Part shown: positions 1 to 8,792 of the stretch, piece after piece
How the letters are laid out: each line of letters opens with the position of its first letter
How positions within the stretch are numbered: position 1 is the stretch's first letter
Assembly: GCA_022574415.1 (NCBI GenBank)
Contig: JACZSC010000001.1
Coordinates: 1-63,463 of the forward strand
Reading direction: 5' to 3'
DNA from: Nitrososphaerota archaeon
Lineage (GTDB): Archaea > Thermoproteota > Nitrososphaeria > Nitrososphaerales > Nitrosopumilaceae
DNA length: 63,463 bases
Translations under genes and position numbers: made by a program
Notes under the pieces: model-generated
The model's input: only the letters and a program-made list of their open reading frames with translations
The model's database searches: none
What the model was told of the DNA's origin: nothing

Positions 1-493
1 GATTGTTAATACCATTTACAACATCTAACTTGGCTGTTCGAATCGTTCCCAGAGTTGAAACAACTTTAATGTCGTATAAATCAGGATTCAAATAAAGTGG
101 AGTATTTTCAAGAATCTGCCCACCATATCCTGCTGGAATAAATGCATCATTATAATCTAGTTCATATTTTGTTGCAGGTTGATTAATATCAGTTTTATTG
201 ATAATCCAGACATCAGCAATTTCGATTGGATGATAACCCTGATTCTTTACTTGAATCTGCAATAGATTGTTATTACTAGGATCTGCTGTTGCCGAAATTG
301 CAAATTTTTCTTGAATCTTTTTAATTTCAGTACTAGCGATTAATTGTTGTGTGTCAATCATTTCGGATTGACTTTCTAATGCAACATAAGAAACAGCGAA
401 GCCACTAGTCATTAAAACAAGGAAAAAAAGTCCTCCGACTACAGATGCTATGCCTTTTCTACCTTTAAAATTTTTAAAATTTGAAAATCTCAT
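1..493 (-). CDS. Pilin-like secreted protein, 3' end beyond window
   Basis: The 3' end of this gene runs off the left edge, leaving about 164 residues. The N-terminus is a short basic stretch, then GRKGIA and a hydrophobic segment at about residues 14-38. This is the class III signal layout of archaeal type IV pilins and archaellins, which are cleaved before the hydrophobic helix. The rest looks like a beta-rich extracellular domain. Its ATG overlaps the stop codon of the preceding pilin-like gene by four bases (ATGA), so the two are probably cotranslated. It is probably a minor pilin or a structural subunit of the surface filament built by the divergent ATPase operon. The exact pilin type cannot be assigned. 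Confidence 0.7.
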   Translation of the reverse strand, partial: MRFSNFKNFKGRKGIASVVGGLFFLVLMTSGFAVSYVALESQSEMIDTQQLIASTEIKKIQEKFAISATADPSNNNLLQIQVKNQGYHPIEIADVWIINKTDINQPATKYELDYNDAFIPAGYGGQILENTPLYLNPDLYDIKVVSTLGTIRTAKLDVVNGINN

Positions 494-1170
494 TTTGTGT
501 CACCAGTTAAAATATGATATTCAGCTGCCTGATTTGAGCCAAAATTTATCAAAACTTCGATTGGTGAACCAAGGCCAATATCAGGCTGAATGTTGCCGCT
601 AAGCTTTATGATTAAACGTACTTCTTCATCAGGATTCAGATTTTTTGAAGGATGTTGAGTTAAAGGAACACCGTTTGATGATGGGATAATACTAAATTTT
701 CCAGCTAGAGGATATTTGCCAGAAGAATCATCACTACTTGCATCAAAAGTAATTCCACTAGTTTCGCTGTCCCAATTATGTAGAATTCCATTTATTTGAA
801 CATTTTGAATTGCAAATTGATCGACACTTTTGTTCCGTACTTGTATCACAATAAAATCAGTACCGCCACCTAATGTGCTGGTTGGAATATTATCTGAAAA
901 TGCTTTACAACGATCAGTACATAATTCATTATCAAATTTGTTATTAAGTACAGGAATAGCAGATAGTGTTGCTGCATCGCGAGTATCATAAGAAGTTAAT
1001 TTTAAAGAATTGGCAGCAACATTTGATTTTGACATTTGTGATACAGTTGTTAGAGATGATGTATCGATCATGTTTGAAACTAATAATGCCCCTGTGGCAG
1101 TAATTGCTAAAATTAATAGTGAGGAAATTATAACAGAGACCCCCCGTTTTTTTGAATTTAATCTTTTCAA
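490..1170 (-). CDS. Pilin-like secreted protein
   Basis: This 226-residue protein has the N-terminus KKRGVSVIISSLLI, a basic stretch followed by a hydrophobic helix (about residues 9-31), as in archaeal class III signal peptides cut by the A24 prepilin peptidase. The extracellular part holds one cysteine pair (CTDRC, near residue 84-88) that could form a disulphide. It overlaps the genes on both sides by four bases, which points to one operon of pilin-like proteins. It is probably a component of a type IV filament. Only the N-terminal signature is diagnostic, and I do not recognise the rest. Confidence 0.75.
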   Translation of the reverse strand: MKRLNSKKRGVSVIISSLLILAITATGALLVSNMIDTSSLTTVSQMSKSNVAANSLKLTSYDTRDAATLSAIPVLNNKFDNELCTDRCKAFSDNIPTSTLGGGTDFIVIQVRNKSVDQFAIQNVQINGILHNWDSETSGITFDASSDDSSGKYPLAGKFSIIPSSNGVPLTQHPSKNLNPDEEVRLIIKLSGNIQPDIGLGSPIEVLINFGSNQAAEYHILTGDTK

Positions 1171-1673
1171 GTATTAAATGGCCTCGCTATTGTATCAAAG
1201 AAATTACCTCTGATTGTTGTAATTGATATTTTGTAATCACTGTCAACATACATAGAATCCGCCCATTGTCCTGAAGATGCTAAGTTTGCATTAACAATAA
1301 TGTCAGTACCATCTTTTAGTGGTAAAGAAGATGCAAGGTTATCTTGATAAACCAATAACTCCTGAGTATCCATCTTAACAATGGAAATCTTATCAATGGA
1401 TGACGTGATTGTGCTAATATTCCGGATTGAAACAGTTACTTGATTTCCTGTGGGTTCGAATCTAACATGTTCAAAGATAATATCTTCCTGTACAGAATTA
1501 ATTCCATGATCCTTTGTAATTGATAAAAATCTACTAAAATCAGCCACTTCGTATAGACCTTGACTTAAGATTACAATCCCCACTGGGACTACAATTGCTA
1601 ACATGAATAGGCTTCCAAGGATTTGACTTATTCCTCGGCGAGAAGTTGTTTTATTTTTTGGAAAAATGAACAA
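1167..1673 (-). CDS. Pilin-like secreted protein
   Basis: This is a 168-residue protein whose N-terminus reads SRRGISQILGSLFMLAIVV, a typical archaeal pilin class III signal with a hydrophobic segment at about residues 14-38. The start codon appears to be TTG, placed directly after the TAA of the upstream gene. No other start exists before the signal, so TTG is preferred. It overlaps the next pilin-like gene by four bases. Its role is probably as a filament subunit handled by the neighbouring ATPase, membrane platform and prepilin peptidase. The globular part shows no motif I can name. Confidence 0.72.
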   Translation of the reverse strand: MFIFPKNKTTSRRGISQILGSLFMLAIVVPVGIVILSQGLYEVADFSRFLSITKDHGINSVQEDIIFEHVRFEPTGNQVTVSIRNISTITSSIDKISIVKMDTQELLVYQDNLASSLPLKDGTDIIVNANLASSGQWADSMYVDSDYKISITTIRGNFFDTIARPFNT

Positions 1674-2840
1674 TTATGTCAGCTCGGATTTATTTAATCT
1701 CTCCGAAAATAATTCATCCATCGAATTAATGACATTATTGCTGTCTAGACTTTCTATTACAGATATTCTGTATTTAGCTGCTAATGATTTTGCTTTTATT
1801 GACATTGATGAGCAAATTATGATTGAAAAGTTGGGTTCAAAATCTAATATTGGTATAATTTTAGAATTAACCTTTGACTCATCAATTTCTTTGTTTAATT
1901 TTATAAGAAAAATGAATATTGTATTATTCTTATTATCACTTGCAATCAAATCAATATTGTGGTAATGACCACTTTTTCCTTTAATTGAAGAATTTTCTTC
2001 CAAATAAAATTCATATTTAGATAATATGTTTTTTATATTATCAATTAATGAGGAACCAAAATTTGTTTCAGCGTCAAGATCTTTTAATCGAAAACATGGT
2101 ACAGATATAGTGCGAGCCATGTTTGTATCAAAATCATGATTAAATTGTCTACAATGTAGCTTTATTGCAACATCATCAAACTTTTTTTCACAATTATTGC
2201 AATTATACCACATGGCAGGAATTCTTAATTCTTTTTTGCTATCTTCGATGTTTTTATTACAAGATGGACACTGAACAATAATTTCATTTTCAGAAACAAC
2301 AAAATTCTTTTTTACTGAGATATAGCCACAAATTTTGTGTTCAAAAAGATGAAGTTTTTCAATTTCCATTGAACTACATTTTGGGCAATATAGCCGTACA
2401 TTAACATTATATGAGTTAGGATGTTGAGGGCAAACAACTAATTTTTCATAAACACTTTTTTCAAGTATGCCAATCCCAGATTTGGCTAAATTTTCTAAGA
2501 AGGAAACATTAGAATCACTTTCATCTATTTCTTTTAATATTGGATAAGTGATTTTACCTGTCACTAAATCAAGTTTTGGCGCAACTAATTTTTCTTCACA
2601 ATTTCTTATTTTCTTTATTAAAGATGCAATTTTATCATCAATCATTAGTTTTTGTGAAGAACCACCTAAGGGGATTTCTCTAAAATCATCATTGAGGTTA
2701 TTTGTATATTCATCTTGATTTTTTCTATCTTCTTTAACCCAACCAAAATTTTCATGATTTTGTTCCATAGAATTTTTTAAGGTGTTCCCTCCCTGGTTGG
2801 AATCTTCATTATCAAATTTAGCTTTATTTCTTCCGAACAC
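1674..2840 (-). CDS. TackOD1-like zinc-binding protein, first gene of the pilin operon
   Basis: This is a 388-residue soluble protein. The first 90 residues are polar and low in complexity. The middle (about residues 135-240) has cysteine/histidine pairs CPQH, CPKC, HKICGY, CPSC and CNNC, the arrangement I associate with TackOD1, a thaumarchaeal metal-binding output domain. The C-terminal 110 residues (IFIFLIKLNK, FSIIICSSMS) resemble a small alpha/beta fold. It leads the minus-strand operon and ends directly against the first pilin gene, so a regulatory or assembly role in filament production is plausible. The TackOD1 assignment rests on the cysteine pattern only. Confidence 0.55.
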   Translation of the reverse strand: MFGRNKAKFDNEDSNQGGNTLKNSMEQNHENFGWVKEDRKNQDEYTNNLNDDFREIPLGGSSQKLMIDDKIASLIKKIRNCEEKLVAPKLDLVTGKITYPILKEIDESDSNVSFLENLAKSGIGILEKSVYEKLVVCPQHPNSYNVNVRLYCPKCSSMEIEKLHLFEHKICGYISVKKNFVVSENEIIVQCPSCNKNIEDSKKELRIPAMWYNCNNCEKKFDDVAIKLHCRQFNHDFDTNMARTISVPCFRLKDLDAETNFGSSLIDNIKNILSKYEFYLEENSSIKGKSGHYHNIDLIASDNKNNTIFIFLIKLNKEIDESKVNSKIIPILDFEPNFSIIICSSMSIKAKSLAAKYRISVIESLDSNNVINSMDELFSERLNKSELT

Positions 2841-2926
2841 CAGTTTTCTCTCCAGTTAGTTGTTTACATCAAACAGAAACGCATTCTCATAGGCTAGTTT
2901 TCCAAATTGCTAAATCTAAGACATGT

Positions 2927-2962
2927 GTTGTTCAAATGCGCGAACAACTGTTTAAGACAGTT
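2927..2962. promoter_or_regulatory. Two overlapping inverted repeats in the divergent pilus promoter region
   Basis: GTTGTTC pairs with GAACAAC across eight bases, and AACTGT pairs with ACAGTT across TTAAG. The two repeats share bases. They sit between the divergent zinc-protein/pilin operon and the ATPase operon. The second repeat covers the position where a TATA box for a leaderless ATPase transcript would be expected, about 28 bases before its ATG. They look like operator half-sites, but no cognate regulator is known. Confidence 0.4.
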
Positions 2963-2981
2963 TTTAGGTTTGAAATGCTAA

Positions 2982-4625
2982 ATGAGGTTCAATTTCTTTA
3001 AATATAAACAAAATCCGATGAGAGAGGAACTATCAAAATCTATTTTATCTAATACAAATACTAATTCCTCTGAATCAGTATTTCATCTTTTTCCAAAAAA
3101 TGAGTTAATCGAATCAGTTCCTTTAGAATTTGAAGAATTAACTCCTAAATTTATCACTGTAAATAAGTTAGATTTCAATGGAACTGAAATTCATAGCGGG
3201 ATAATTAAAGATCCTACATCTGTTGGCGGATTACGTTATTTAGTAATTCAACCAAGGCTAAGTGTTAGAGATAAAAAAAATTTTGCTGTAATAAAAAAAC
3301 TGTTAATGATGGAACTAAGTGTTGCATTAAGTGATACGAGATCAAAAAAAGATGCAGAAATGATACTTCGTAAAAAAATAACTCAGTTGATTAAAAAATA
3401 CCAGCTTGAGATTCCAACAAAAAATCTTTCCAAGATTACTTACTATGCAATTCGGGATTTTGTCTATCTTGGTAAAATTGAACCATTAATGCGAGACCAC
3501 ATGATAGAAGAGATTAGCTGTGATGGGAAAGGAATCCCACTTTACATTTGGCATAGGGAATATGAATCGATTCCAACTAATATTATGTTTACAACGGATA
3601 AAGAGCTAAATAATTTTGCAAGAAAAATCTCTTATTTGTGTGGGAAACATGTTTCCATAGCCAATCCTATTATTGATGCTTCATTACCAGATGGAAGCAG
3701 GATCAACCTTACTTTAGGTCGTGAAATAACAAAACGAGGAAGTACGTTTACAATCAGAAGATTTAGAGCAGATCCTATTACCATAGTTGACCTCTTAAAA
3801 TTTGGTACAATGTCTTCCGACGTTGCTGCATATCTATGGTATATTGTTGAAAAAAATGCAACTATGCTTGTTGCAGGCGGGACAGCAAGTGGAAAAACAA
3901 CTGCTCTTAATGCATTAGCTGTATTCATTCGACCAAGTCAAAAAATAGTTAGTATAGAAGATACACAAGAGCTAAACCTTCCACACGAAAATTGGATTCC
4001 AGCAGTTTCTAGACAAAATTTCACTGATGGTAGAATTGGGGAGATTACTCAGTTTGATTTACTTAGAGCTGCATTACGTCAAAGACCAGATGTTATTATT
4101 GTAGGTGAAACACGAGGTAGAGAAGCTCATACTTTATTCCAAGCAATGGCTACTGGACACGGAGGGTTTTCATCAATACATGCAGATTCTGTTAAAGCGA
4201 CACTTACAAGATTAGCATCATCACCAATGGATGTCCCAAAAACATTGATTGCAAATACTTTAGATATCATTATTTTACAATTAAAATTAAGAGTAAAAGA
4301 GAGAACAGTAAGAAAAGTTATTCAGGTTTCTGAAATAGATGGACTTGATGACTCAACAGAAGAAATAAAAACACATGAAATTTTCAAATGGGATCCAATT
4401 ACTGATACTTATAACTTTGACAAAAATAGTATTGTATTAAACAAAATAAAAAATCGTCTAGGGGAAAGCACTTCTCAGATAAATGATGAACTGAGAAAAA
4501 GAAAAGTCACTTTAGAATGGTTGGTTAAAAATGACATCAGACAACAGAAAGATGTAGCAACAAATATTATGGAATTTTATTCTGATCCTGACCGATTTTA
4601 TGAAAAGAAAAGGTTAGTGATTTAA
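2982..4625 (+). CDS. Type II/IV secretion system ATPase (GspE/VirB11/FlaI type)
   Basis: This is a 547-residue cytoplasmic ATPase that powers assembly of a type IV filament. A poorly conserved N-terminal domain is followed by the hexameric ATPase core. Walker A is GGTASGKTT near residues 299-307, the Asp box is near SIEDTQEL, Walker B is VIIVGETRGREA near residue 370, and a histidine box (SSIHADS) follows. Length and motifs match archaeal GspE2/FlaI-like enzymes. It is the first of three tightly spaced genes (one base to the next), encoding the ATPase and two T2SSF membrane proteins. The separate pilin genes and the A24 peptidase nearby complete a pilus-like system. No archaellum accessory genes are seen, so it is called a pilus rather than an archaellum. 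Confidence 0.93.
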   Translation: MRFNFFKYKQNPMREELSKSILSNTNTNSSESVFHLFPKNELIESVPLEFEELTPKFITVNKLDFNGTEIHSGIIKDPTSVGGLRYLVIQPRLSVRDKKNFAVIKKLLMMELSVALSDTRSKKDAEMILRKKITQLIKKYQLEIPTKNLSKITYYAIRDFVYLGKIEPLMRDHMIEEISCDGKGIPLYIWHREYESIPTNIMFTTDKELNNFARKISYLCGKHVSIANPIIDASLPDGSRINLTLGREITKRGSTFTIRRFRADPITIVDLLKFGTMSSDVAAYLWYIVEKNATMLVAGGTASGKTTALNALAVFIRPSQKIVSIEDTQELNLPHENWIPAVSRQNFTDGRIGEITQFDLLRAALRQRPDVIIVGETRGREAHTLFQAMATGHGGFSSIHADSVKATLTRLASSPMDVPKTLIANTLDIIILQLKLRVKERTVRKVIQVSEIDGLDDSTEEIKTHEIFKWDPITDTYNFDKNSIVLNKIKNRLGESTSQINDELRKRKVTLEWLVKNDIRQQKDVATNIMEFYSDPDRFYEKKRLVI

Positions 4626-4626
4626 T

Positions 4627-5559
4627 ATGAGAAGTATTAACAAAGATCCATCTAAAAAGAAAGTAAATTTTAAAAAAAATGAATCAAGTTCAATCCATAT
4701 TTTAGGTTATAAATTACTAAATGATCATATTCAATTTTTATTTCCAAGATTAACTGGATTAGAAAAAAACCTCAAAGAAGCAATGATCCCAATTCCATTT
4801 AATGTTTATGTGTGCAGTATGGTGTTTTTTAGCCTCATATCAGCTATCGCCGGTGGCATTATTGGTGTTATAGTTACAATTTTTGTGAATATCCAGCCTG
4901 CAGCGTTTGCTTTTCTTTTACCAATATTGTGTGGGGCAGGATTGGGGCAAATTACTTTTTTTGTATTACAGACTATCCCAAAAATCAATGTAACAAATAG
5001 GTCTTCAAAACTCACTGAAGAGTTACCCCATTTTATAGGATATATGGCAACTCTTGCAACAAATGGATTATCACTAGAAGGAATTTTCAAAGCAATTGCA
5101 AAAGAAAACACTGATGAGGAAATTGTCAAAGATTGCAGGTTCATTTCTAGGAACATACAATTTTTTGGAATGGATTTACTTAGTGCAATAAATGATCTTA
5201 TTAAAAGAACGCCAAAAGGGTCGTATTCCGAAATGCTAGAGGGAGCCATAATTGCGGTTCAAACTGGTGGTGATCTTAAGGAATATTTTGTTTCAACTGC
5301 AAAAGTGCAACTTGAAGAAAAAAAGATGACATTGAAAAAAACAACTGAGTCACTTGGAGTTATGGCAGAGATGTACACCATCTTACTAATTGTGTTTCCA
5401 TTAATGACAGTGATAATGTTATCCATCATGGCGTTGATGAGCCCAAATCTTGGCGGATTTGATTTAATCACATTGATGAAACTACTTGCTTATGTATTGA
5501 TACCATTTTTTGGAGTACTAATTTTGTTTATGATGGATTCAATGGTTCCAAAGAGGTAA
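4627..5559 (+). CDS. T2SSF-domain membrane platform protein (TadB/FlaJ-like), first copy
   Basis: This 310-residue integral membrane protein has hydrophobic segments at about residues 58-80, 88-115, 249-270 and 287-304. They flank a cytoplasmic T2SSF region with the helical pattern LPHFIGYMATLATNGLSLEG. T2SSF proteins form the inner-membrane platform that the ATPase rotates or pulls during pilus assembly. It begins one base after the ATPase stop and is followed by a second T2SSF gene, the pairing usual in Tad-type systems (TadB and TadC). It belongs to the ATPase operon. Confidence 0.88.
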   Translation: MRSINKDPSKKKVNFKKNESSSIHILGYKLLNDHIQFLFPRLTGLEKNLKEAMIPIPFNVYVCSMVFFSLISAIAGGIIGVIVTIFVNIQPAAFAFLLPILCGAGLGQITFFVLQTIPKINVTNRSSKLTEELPHFIGYMATLATNGLSLEGIFKAIAKENTDEEIVKDCRFISRNIQFFGMDLLSAINDLIKRTPKGSYSEMLEGAIIAVQTGGDLKEYFVSTAKVQLEEKKMTLKKTTESLGVMAEMYTILLIVFPLMTVIMLSIMALMSPNLGGFDLITLMKLLAYVLIPFFGVLILFMMDSMVPKR

Positions 5560-5565
5560 TAGAAA

Positions 5566-6480
5566 TTGCAAAAATCTAACATACACAATGTAAAAAATAG
5601 TGACGAGCTGCCTAAACCATCAATGATTTATTCTGAGAGATTTAGAATTGGAATAGCTTCTGGCATAGCAGGCACAATTGTTTTTTTCCTTAGTTTTTAT
5701 TTATCAAATTTTTCCGATACAAACAGTACAAGAGACATTGGTTTTATCTTTGCAGTTTTAATTACAGTTTTGCCTTTGGCTTTACTACAACTAAAAGAGG
5801 TACAAAGAAAGGAAAACATTGATAGAAATCTTCCATTATTTCTTCTTGCATTAGTCAGTAGTGTTCAAAGTGGTTCCAATTTAATTCGGGCAATAGAGCA
5901 CAGCGCCGAACGAAATATGGGAGCTTTAACGCCACAGCTAAAAAATTTGAAAGCTAACATTAGTTGGGGAATGCCAATTGGTGATGCGCTTGAAAATTTT
6001 GCTGAAAGAACAGGTACCAGAATGGCAAGGCGTGTAATTGTGTTACTTAAAATGGCAATACGAATTGGTGGTGATATTACAGATAACTTAGAGATGATAC
6101 AAAAACATGTTACTGAGCTTCAAAACATAGAAAAAGAGAGAAAGTCAACTCTTCAACCATATACTTACACAATTTACATCGCGTTTATTGTTTTTATTGC
6201 AATAACTGTCATTTTATCATCACAATTCTTCACTGAAATTGAAAAGGTTCAGATATTACTTCAAAACAGTATTGATACAAATTCTAATGCTGGAATATTT
6301 AGCTCCCTTGCGAATTTAGAGATCAAAGAGATAACTTCAATTTTGTTTAATATGGCAATTGTTGAAGCTGTTTTTGGCGGTCTTGCAGCAGGAAAAATTG
6401 GAAGTGGGTCATATGTTTCAGGAGTTAAACATATTGTGATAATGATTGTGATAGCTATTGTTGCTTTTTCATTAATCTAG
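5566..6480 (+). CDS. T2SSF-domain membrane platform protein (TadC/FlaJ-like), second copy
   Basis: This is a 304-residue membrane protein with segments near residues 27-47, 57-76, 202-218, 258-277 and 289-304. The central T2SSF motif is the helix pattern LPLFLLALVSSVQSGSNL. It begins with TTG, preceded by GAGGT a few bases upstream. No ATG lies before the conserved part. It probably pairs with the preceding T2SSF protein as the membrane platform of the pilus. It is the last gene of the ATPase operon, and a convergent prepilin peptidase gene follows. Confidence 0.85.
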   Translation: MQKSNIHNVKNSDELPKPSMIYSERFRIGIASGIAGTIVFFLSFYLSNFSDTNSTRDIGFIFAVLITVLPLALLQLKEVQRKENIDRNLPLFLLALVSSVQSGSNLIRAIEHSAERNMGALTPQLKNLKANISWGMPIGDALENFAERTGTRMARRVIVLLKMAIRIGGDITDNLEMIQKHVTELQNIEKERKSTLQPYTYTIYIAFIVFIAITVILSSQFFTEIEKVQILLQNSIDTNSNAGIFSSLANLEIKEITSILFNMAIVEAVFGGLAAGKIGSGSYVSGVKHIVIMIVIAIVAFSLI

Positions 6481-6511
6481 ATTTTACTGCAATTAATTTT
6501 AGAAAATTATT

Positions 6512-7213
6512 CTAAAACCAATTTATGTTGAACACTTGAAATATTAGATCACCATAAATTAGTTGAGCCAAAAATCCTATTGTAATAAATAACATGTAAG
6601 GAATTGCAGGAGTGACCCAGGTATTTGGTTTTGTACAATATTCAGAAGTTTCAGCATGCTTGAATGATAAACTTAATTTTTTAACATTACCAGATTGTTG
6701 TTCCATAGAAAATGAGAACTTAGGATTTTTTGCTCTATAACCAACAAACATTGCAATGATTCTTTTGCCATACGATTCTTGAAATCCTTCAAAAATGTTA
6801 TTTTTCTTTAAAATTTCAATCAGATTTCTTGCTGCATTAACAAATAATGGAATTATTGAAAATAATGCAGCATTTGTCATTACTGTAAACGGTGTCACGA
6901 TATTTTCACCAAATGTTATTTGTGGTGCCAAGATTGCAATTGTAATTAAAGCAAAGGCATCAGCCCCTCCAAAAAAGCCTATTCGCCACATGAATATTGC
7001 AAAAGGGGCTACAATCAAGGCAAAACCAGTTGTAATCAAAGCATCAATCAAGACTGGTTCAATTATAAACAAGACCACCCCCAATGCGCCAAAAATAATC
7101 CAGACTAAATCGGAGATCTCTCTTTTTCGAAAGTCAAAGAATGAGGCTAAGCCAAGCATAGATACTGCAAGAATGATTCGTGTAGATTTAATATCACTGA
7201 AAAAATCAATCAC
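6512..7213 (-). CDS. Archaeal prepilin peptidase, A24 family (FlaK/PibD/EppA type)
   Basis: This is a 233-residue polytopic membrane aspartyl protease that removes class III signal peptides from pilins. The two catalytic aspartates are visible: D27 in FFDFRKREI and D85 in FFGGADAFAL, the archaeal version of the G-x-G-D motif. Hydrophobic stretches cover most of the first 130 residues and the C-terminus, with a polar cytoplasmic loop at about 140-200. It lies convergent to the T2SSF operon, and its substrates are probably the three pilin-like proteins at the left end of the window. Confidence 0.9.
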   Translation of the reverse strand: MIDFFSDIKSTRIILAVSMLGLASFFDFRKREISDLVWIIFGALGVVLFIIEPVLIDALITTGFALIVAPFAIFMWRIGFFGGADAFALITIAILAPQITFGENIVTPFTVMTNAALFSIIPLFVNAARNLIEILKKNNIFEGFQESYGKRIIAMFVGYRAKNPKFSFSMEQQSGNVKKLSLSFKHAETSEYCTKPNTWVTPAIPYMLFITIGFLAQLIYGDLIFQVFNINWF

Positions 7214-7446
7214 AACATAAAATGATTTTTTTCGTGTTTAATGATAAAGTTGTGTGAACAGCACAAACAAGCATTAATATCAATTTAAGTAAAACATGTT
7301 TTGCTGAGTCTAAAAAAAGTACTCAGAAATGAAAAATCTGGTTCTTTTATCACTCTTACAATTCTTCTACCTATACCCAATAGGCTCATCATACATTAGA
7401 GTTGAGTATAAAAAAACTGTACATGAATCTATTTGTCAGGATAATA

Positions 7447-7480
7447 TTTGATACGAACTGCATAATCCTGAAAATTCTTA
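7447..7480 (+). repeat. Full dispersed repeat (left and right halves)
   Basis: The left half TTTGATACGAACTG is followed six bases later by the right half CCTGAAAATTCTTAA. This is the same bipartite unit found repeatedly in the island at 17.8-23.0 kb and once at 40.0 kb. Here it lies alone, just beyond the 3' end of the minus-strand ahcY, oriented so that any transcript from it would run antisense to ahcY. No plus-strand gene follows. Confidence 0.7.
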
Positions 7481-7481
7481 A

Positions 7482-7493
7482 GTTTAGCTAAAC
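7482..7493. other. Perfect 12-base palindrome GTTTAGCTAAAC beside the repeat
   Basis: It directly abuts the right half of the dispersed repeat. The repeat's AATTCTTA and a TAAGAATT about 20 bases downstream form an outer inverted repeat around it. The whole block could fold into a hairpin or act as a binding site at the 3' end of ahcY. The remaining roughly 230 bases of this intergenic region (7214-7446) show no gene. Confidence 0.4.
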
Positions 7494-7509
7494 ATAGTTG
7501 ACTAAGAAT

Positions 7510-8754
7510 TTAGTTCCAACTGTTCATATATGCGACTTGCTCTTTTGTGAGCTTGTCAATTTTAACATCCATGGCTTTTAAAGCATCGTTTGCAATTTGT
7601 ACATCAATTTCTTTAGGAACAGGAATAACTTTCTTTTTCATCTTTTTGTGATTTTTAAGTATGTAAAGAATTGATAGAAGTTGGTTTGAAAATGACTGTG
7701 CCATAACTTCAGCTGGATGACCTTCGGCAGCAACAAGATTTGCAATTCGGCCTTTACCAATCAAGTAAATTTTCTTTCCGTTTTTTAGAACACATTCATC
7801 CAAGTTTGGACGAACCTCTTTTACTGATTTTGATTTCTTTAGTAAGAAATTTGCGTCAACCTCCACATCAAAGTGCCCAACGTTACCAACTATAGCGCCA
7901 TTCTTCATCTTTGTTAGATGTTCTTTTCTAATCACACTGGTCATTCCAGTACATGTGACGAAAATGTCTCCAATTTTTGCGGCTTGTGCCATCGGCATTA
8001 CATCAAAGCCATCCATATGAGCCTCCAGTGCTTTGACAGGATCCACTTCTGTTACAATGATTTTAGAACCCATCCCATGACATCTCTCTGCAACACCTTT
8101 TCCAACCCAGCCATAACCTACTACAACGAGTTTTTTTGGAGCAAACATCAGATTCATTGCTCTAAGATATCCGTCAACAGTGCTTTGGCCGGTTCCGTAT
8201 CTATTATCAAACATGTGTTTTGTCTGAGCATCATTTACTGCTATTACAGGATAGCGAAGTTTGCCTTGCTTCTCAACTGCTTTAATTCTGTTAACTCCAG
8301 CAGTAGTTTCTTCGGTTGCTCCTAAAATTTTCAAGGATTTGCTTTTCTTCCCAAAATGAGCTTTAATGTTCAAATCAGAGCCATCGTCGGTTAAAATTTG
8401 TGGTTTATGATTTAAGACCTGCTGAATGCACCAGTCATATTCTTTTGCAGACTGGCCAGCCCATGCATAGATATGAATTCCTTGTGAAGTCAAAAACGCA
8501 GCAATGTCATCTTGAGTGGTAAGTGGATTGCCACTGCACGCAGCTACTTTAGCACCAAGTTCCCTTACACCTATTAGTAAAACAGAAGTTTCTTTGGTGA
8601 TGTGAAGACAAAATCCTAATGTCACGCCCTTGAAAGGTTTTGATTTCTTTAATCGATTAATTGTTTGATCCAAAATTTGCATGTGGCTTCTAGCCCACTC
8701 ATAAGAGAGTTTTCCTTTTTTTGCTAATTTTGGATTTTTTACTTTACTCAACAC
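7510..8754 (-). CDS. ahcY: Adenosylhomocysteinase (S-adenosylhomocysteine hydrolase)
   Basis: This enzyme splits S-adenosylhomocysteine into adenosine and homocysteine, removing the inhibitory product of SAM-dependent methylation. The 414 residues are standard for the archaeal form. The substrate domain has GFCLHITKET, CSGNPLTTQDD and DDGSDL. The Rossmann motif GYGWVGKG near residue 212 binds NAD. VGNVGHFDVE and the C-terminal VIPVPKEID follow as expected. It is cytosolic and stands as a single minus-strand gene. A copy of the dispersed repeat lies just past its 3' end. Confidence 0.97.
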   Translation of the reverse strand: MLSKVKNPKLAKKGKLSYEWARSHMQILDQTINRLKKSKPFKGVTLGFCLHITKETSVLLIGVRELGAKVAACSGNPLTTQDDIAAFLTSQGIHIYAWAGQSAKEYDWCIQQVLNHKPQILTDDGSDLNIKAHFGKKSKSLKILGATEETTAGVNRIKAVEKQGKLRYPVIAVNDAQTKHMFDNRYGTGQSTVDGYLRAMNLMFAPKKLVVVGYGWVGKGVAERCHGMGSKIIVTEVDPVKALEAHMDGFDVMPMAQAAKIGDIFVTCTGMTSVIRKEHLTKMKNGAIVGNVGHFDVEVDANFLLKKSKSVKEVRPNLDECVLKNGKKIYLIGKGRIANLVAAEGHPAEVMAQSFSNQLLSILYILKNHKKMKKKVIPVPKEIDVQIANDALKAMDVKIDKLTKEQVAYMNSWN

Positions 8755-8792
8755 GCCATCACAAATTTTAACGCTATAAAATCCTTCATGGT

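Noticed and set aside
1666-1965. A 99-codon plus-strand frame
   Set aside because: It is antisense to the conserved C-terminal domain of the zinc protein and has no independent support.
1-7213. Archaellum operon
   Set aside because: ATPase, T2SSF pair, pilin-like proteins and peptidase are present, but no archaellum-specific accessory genes such as FlaG, FlaF or FlaH are seen, so a type IV pilus-like system is the safer call.
6795-7220. A 141-codon plus-strand frame
   Set aside because: It is antisense to the prepilin peptidase, whose catalytic aspartates make the minus strand the true coding strand.
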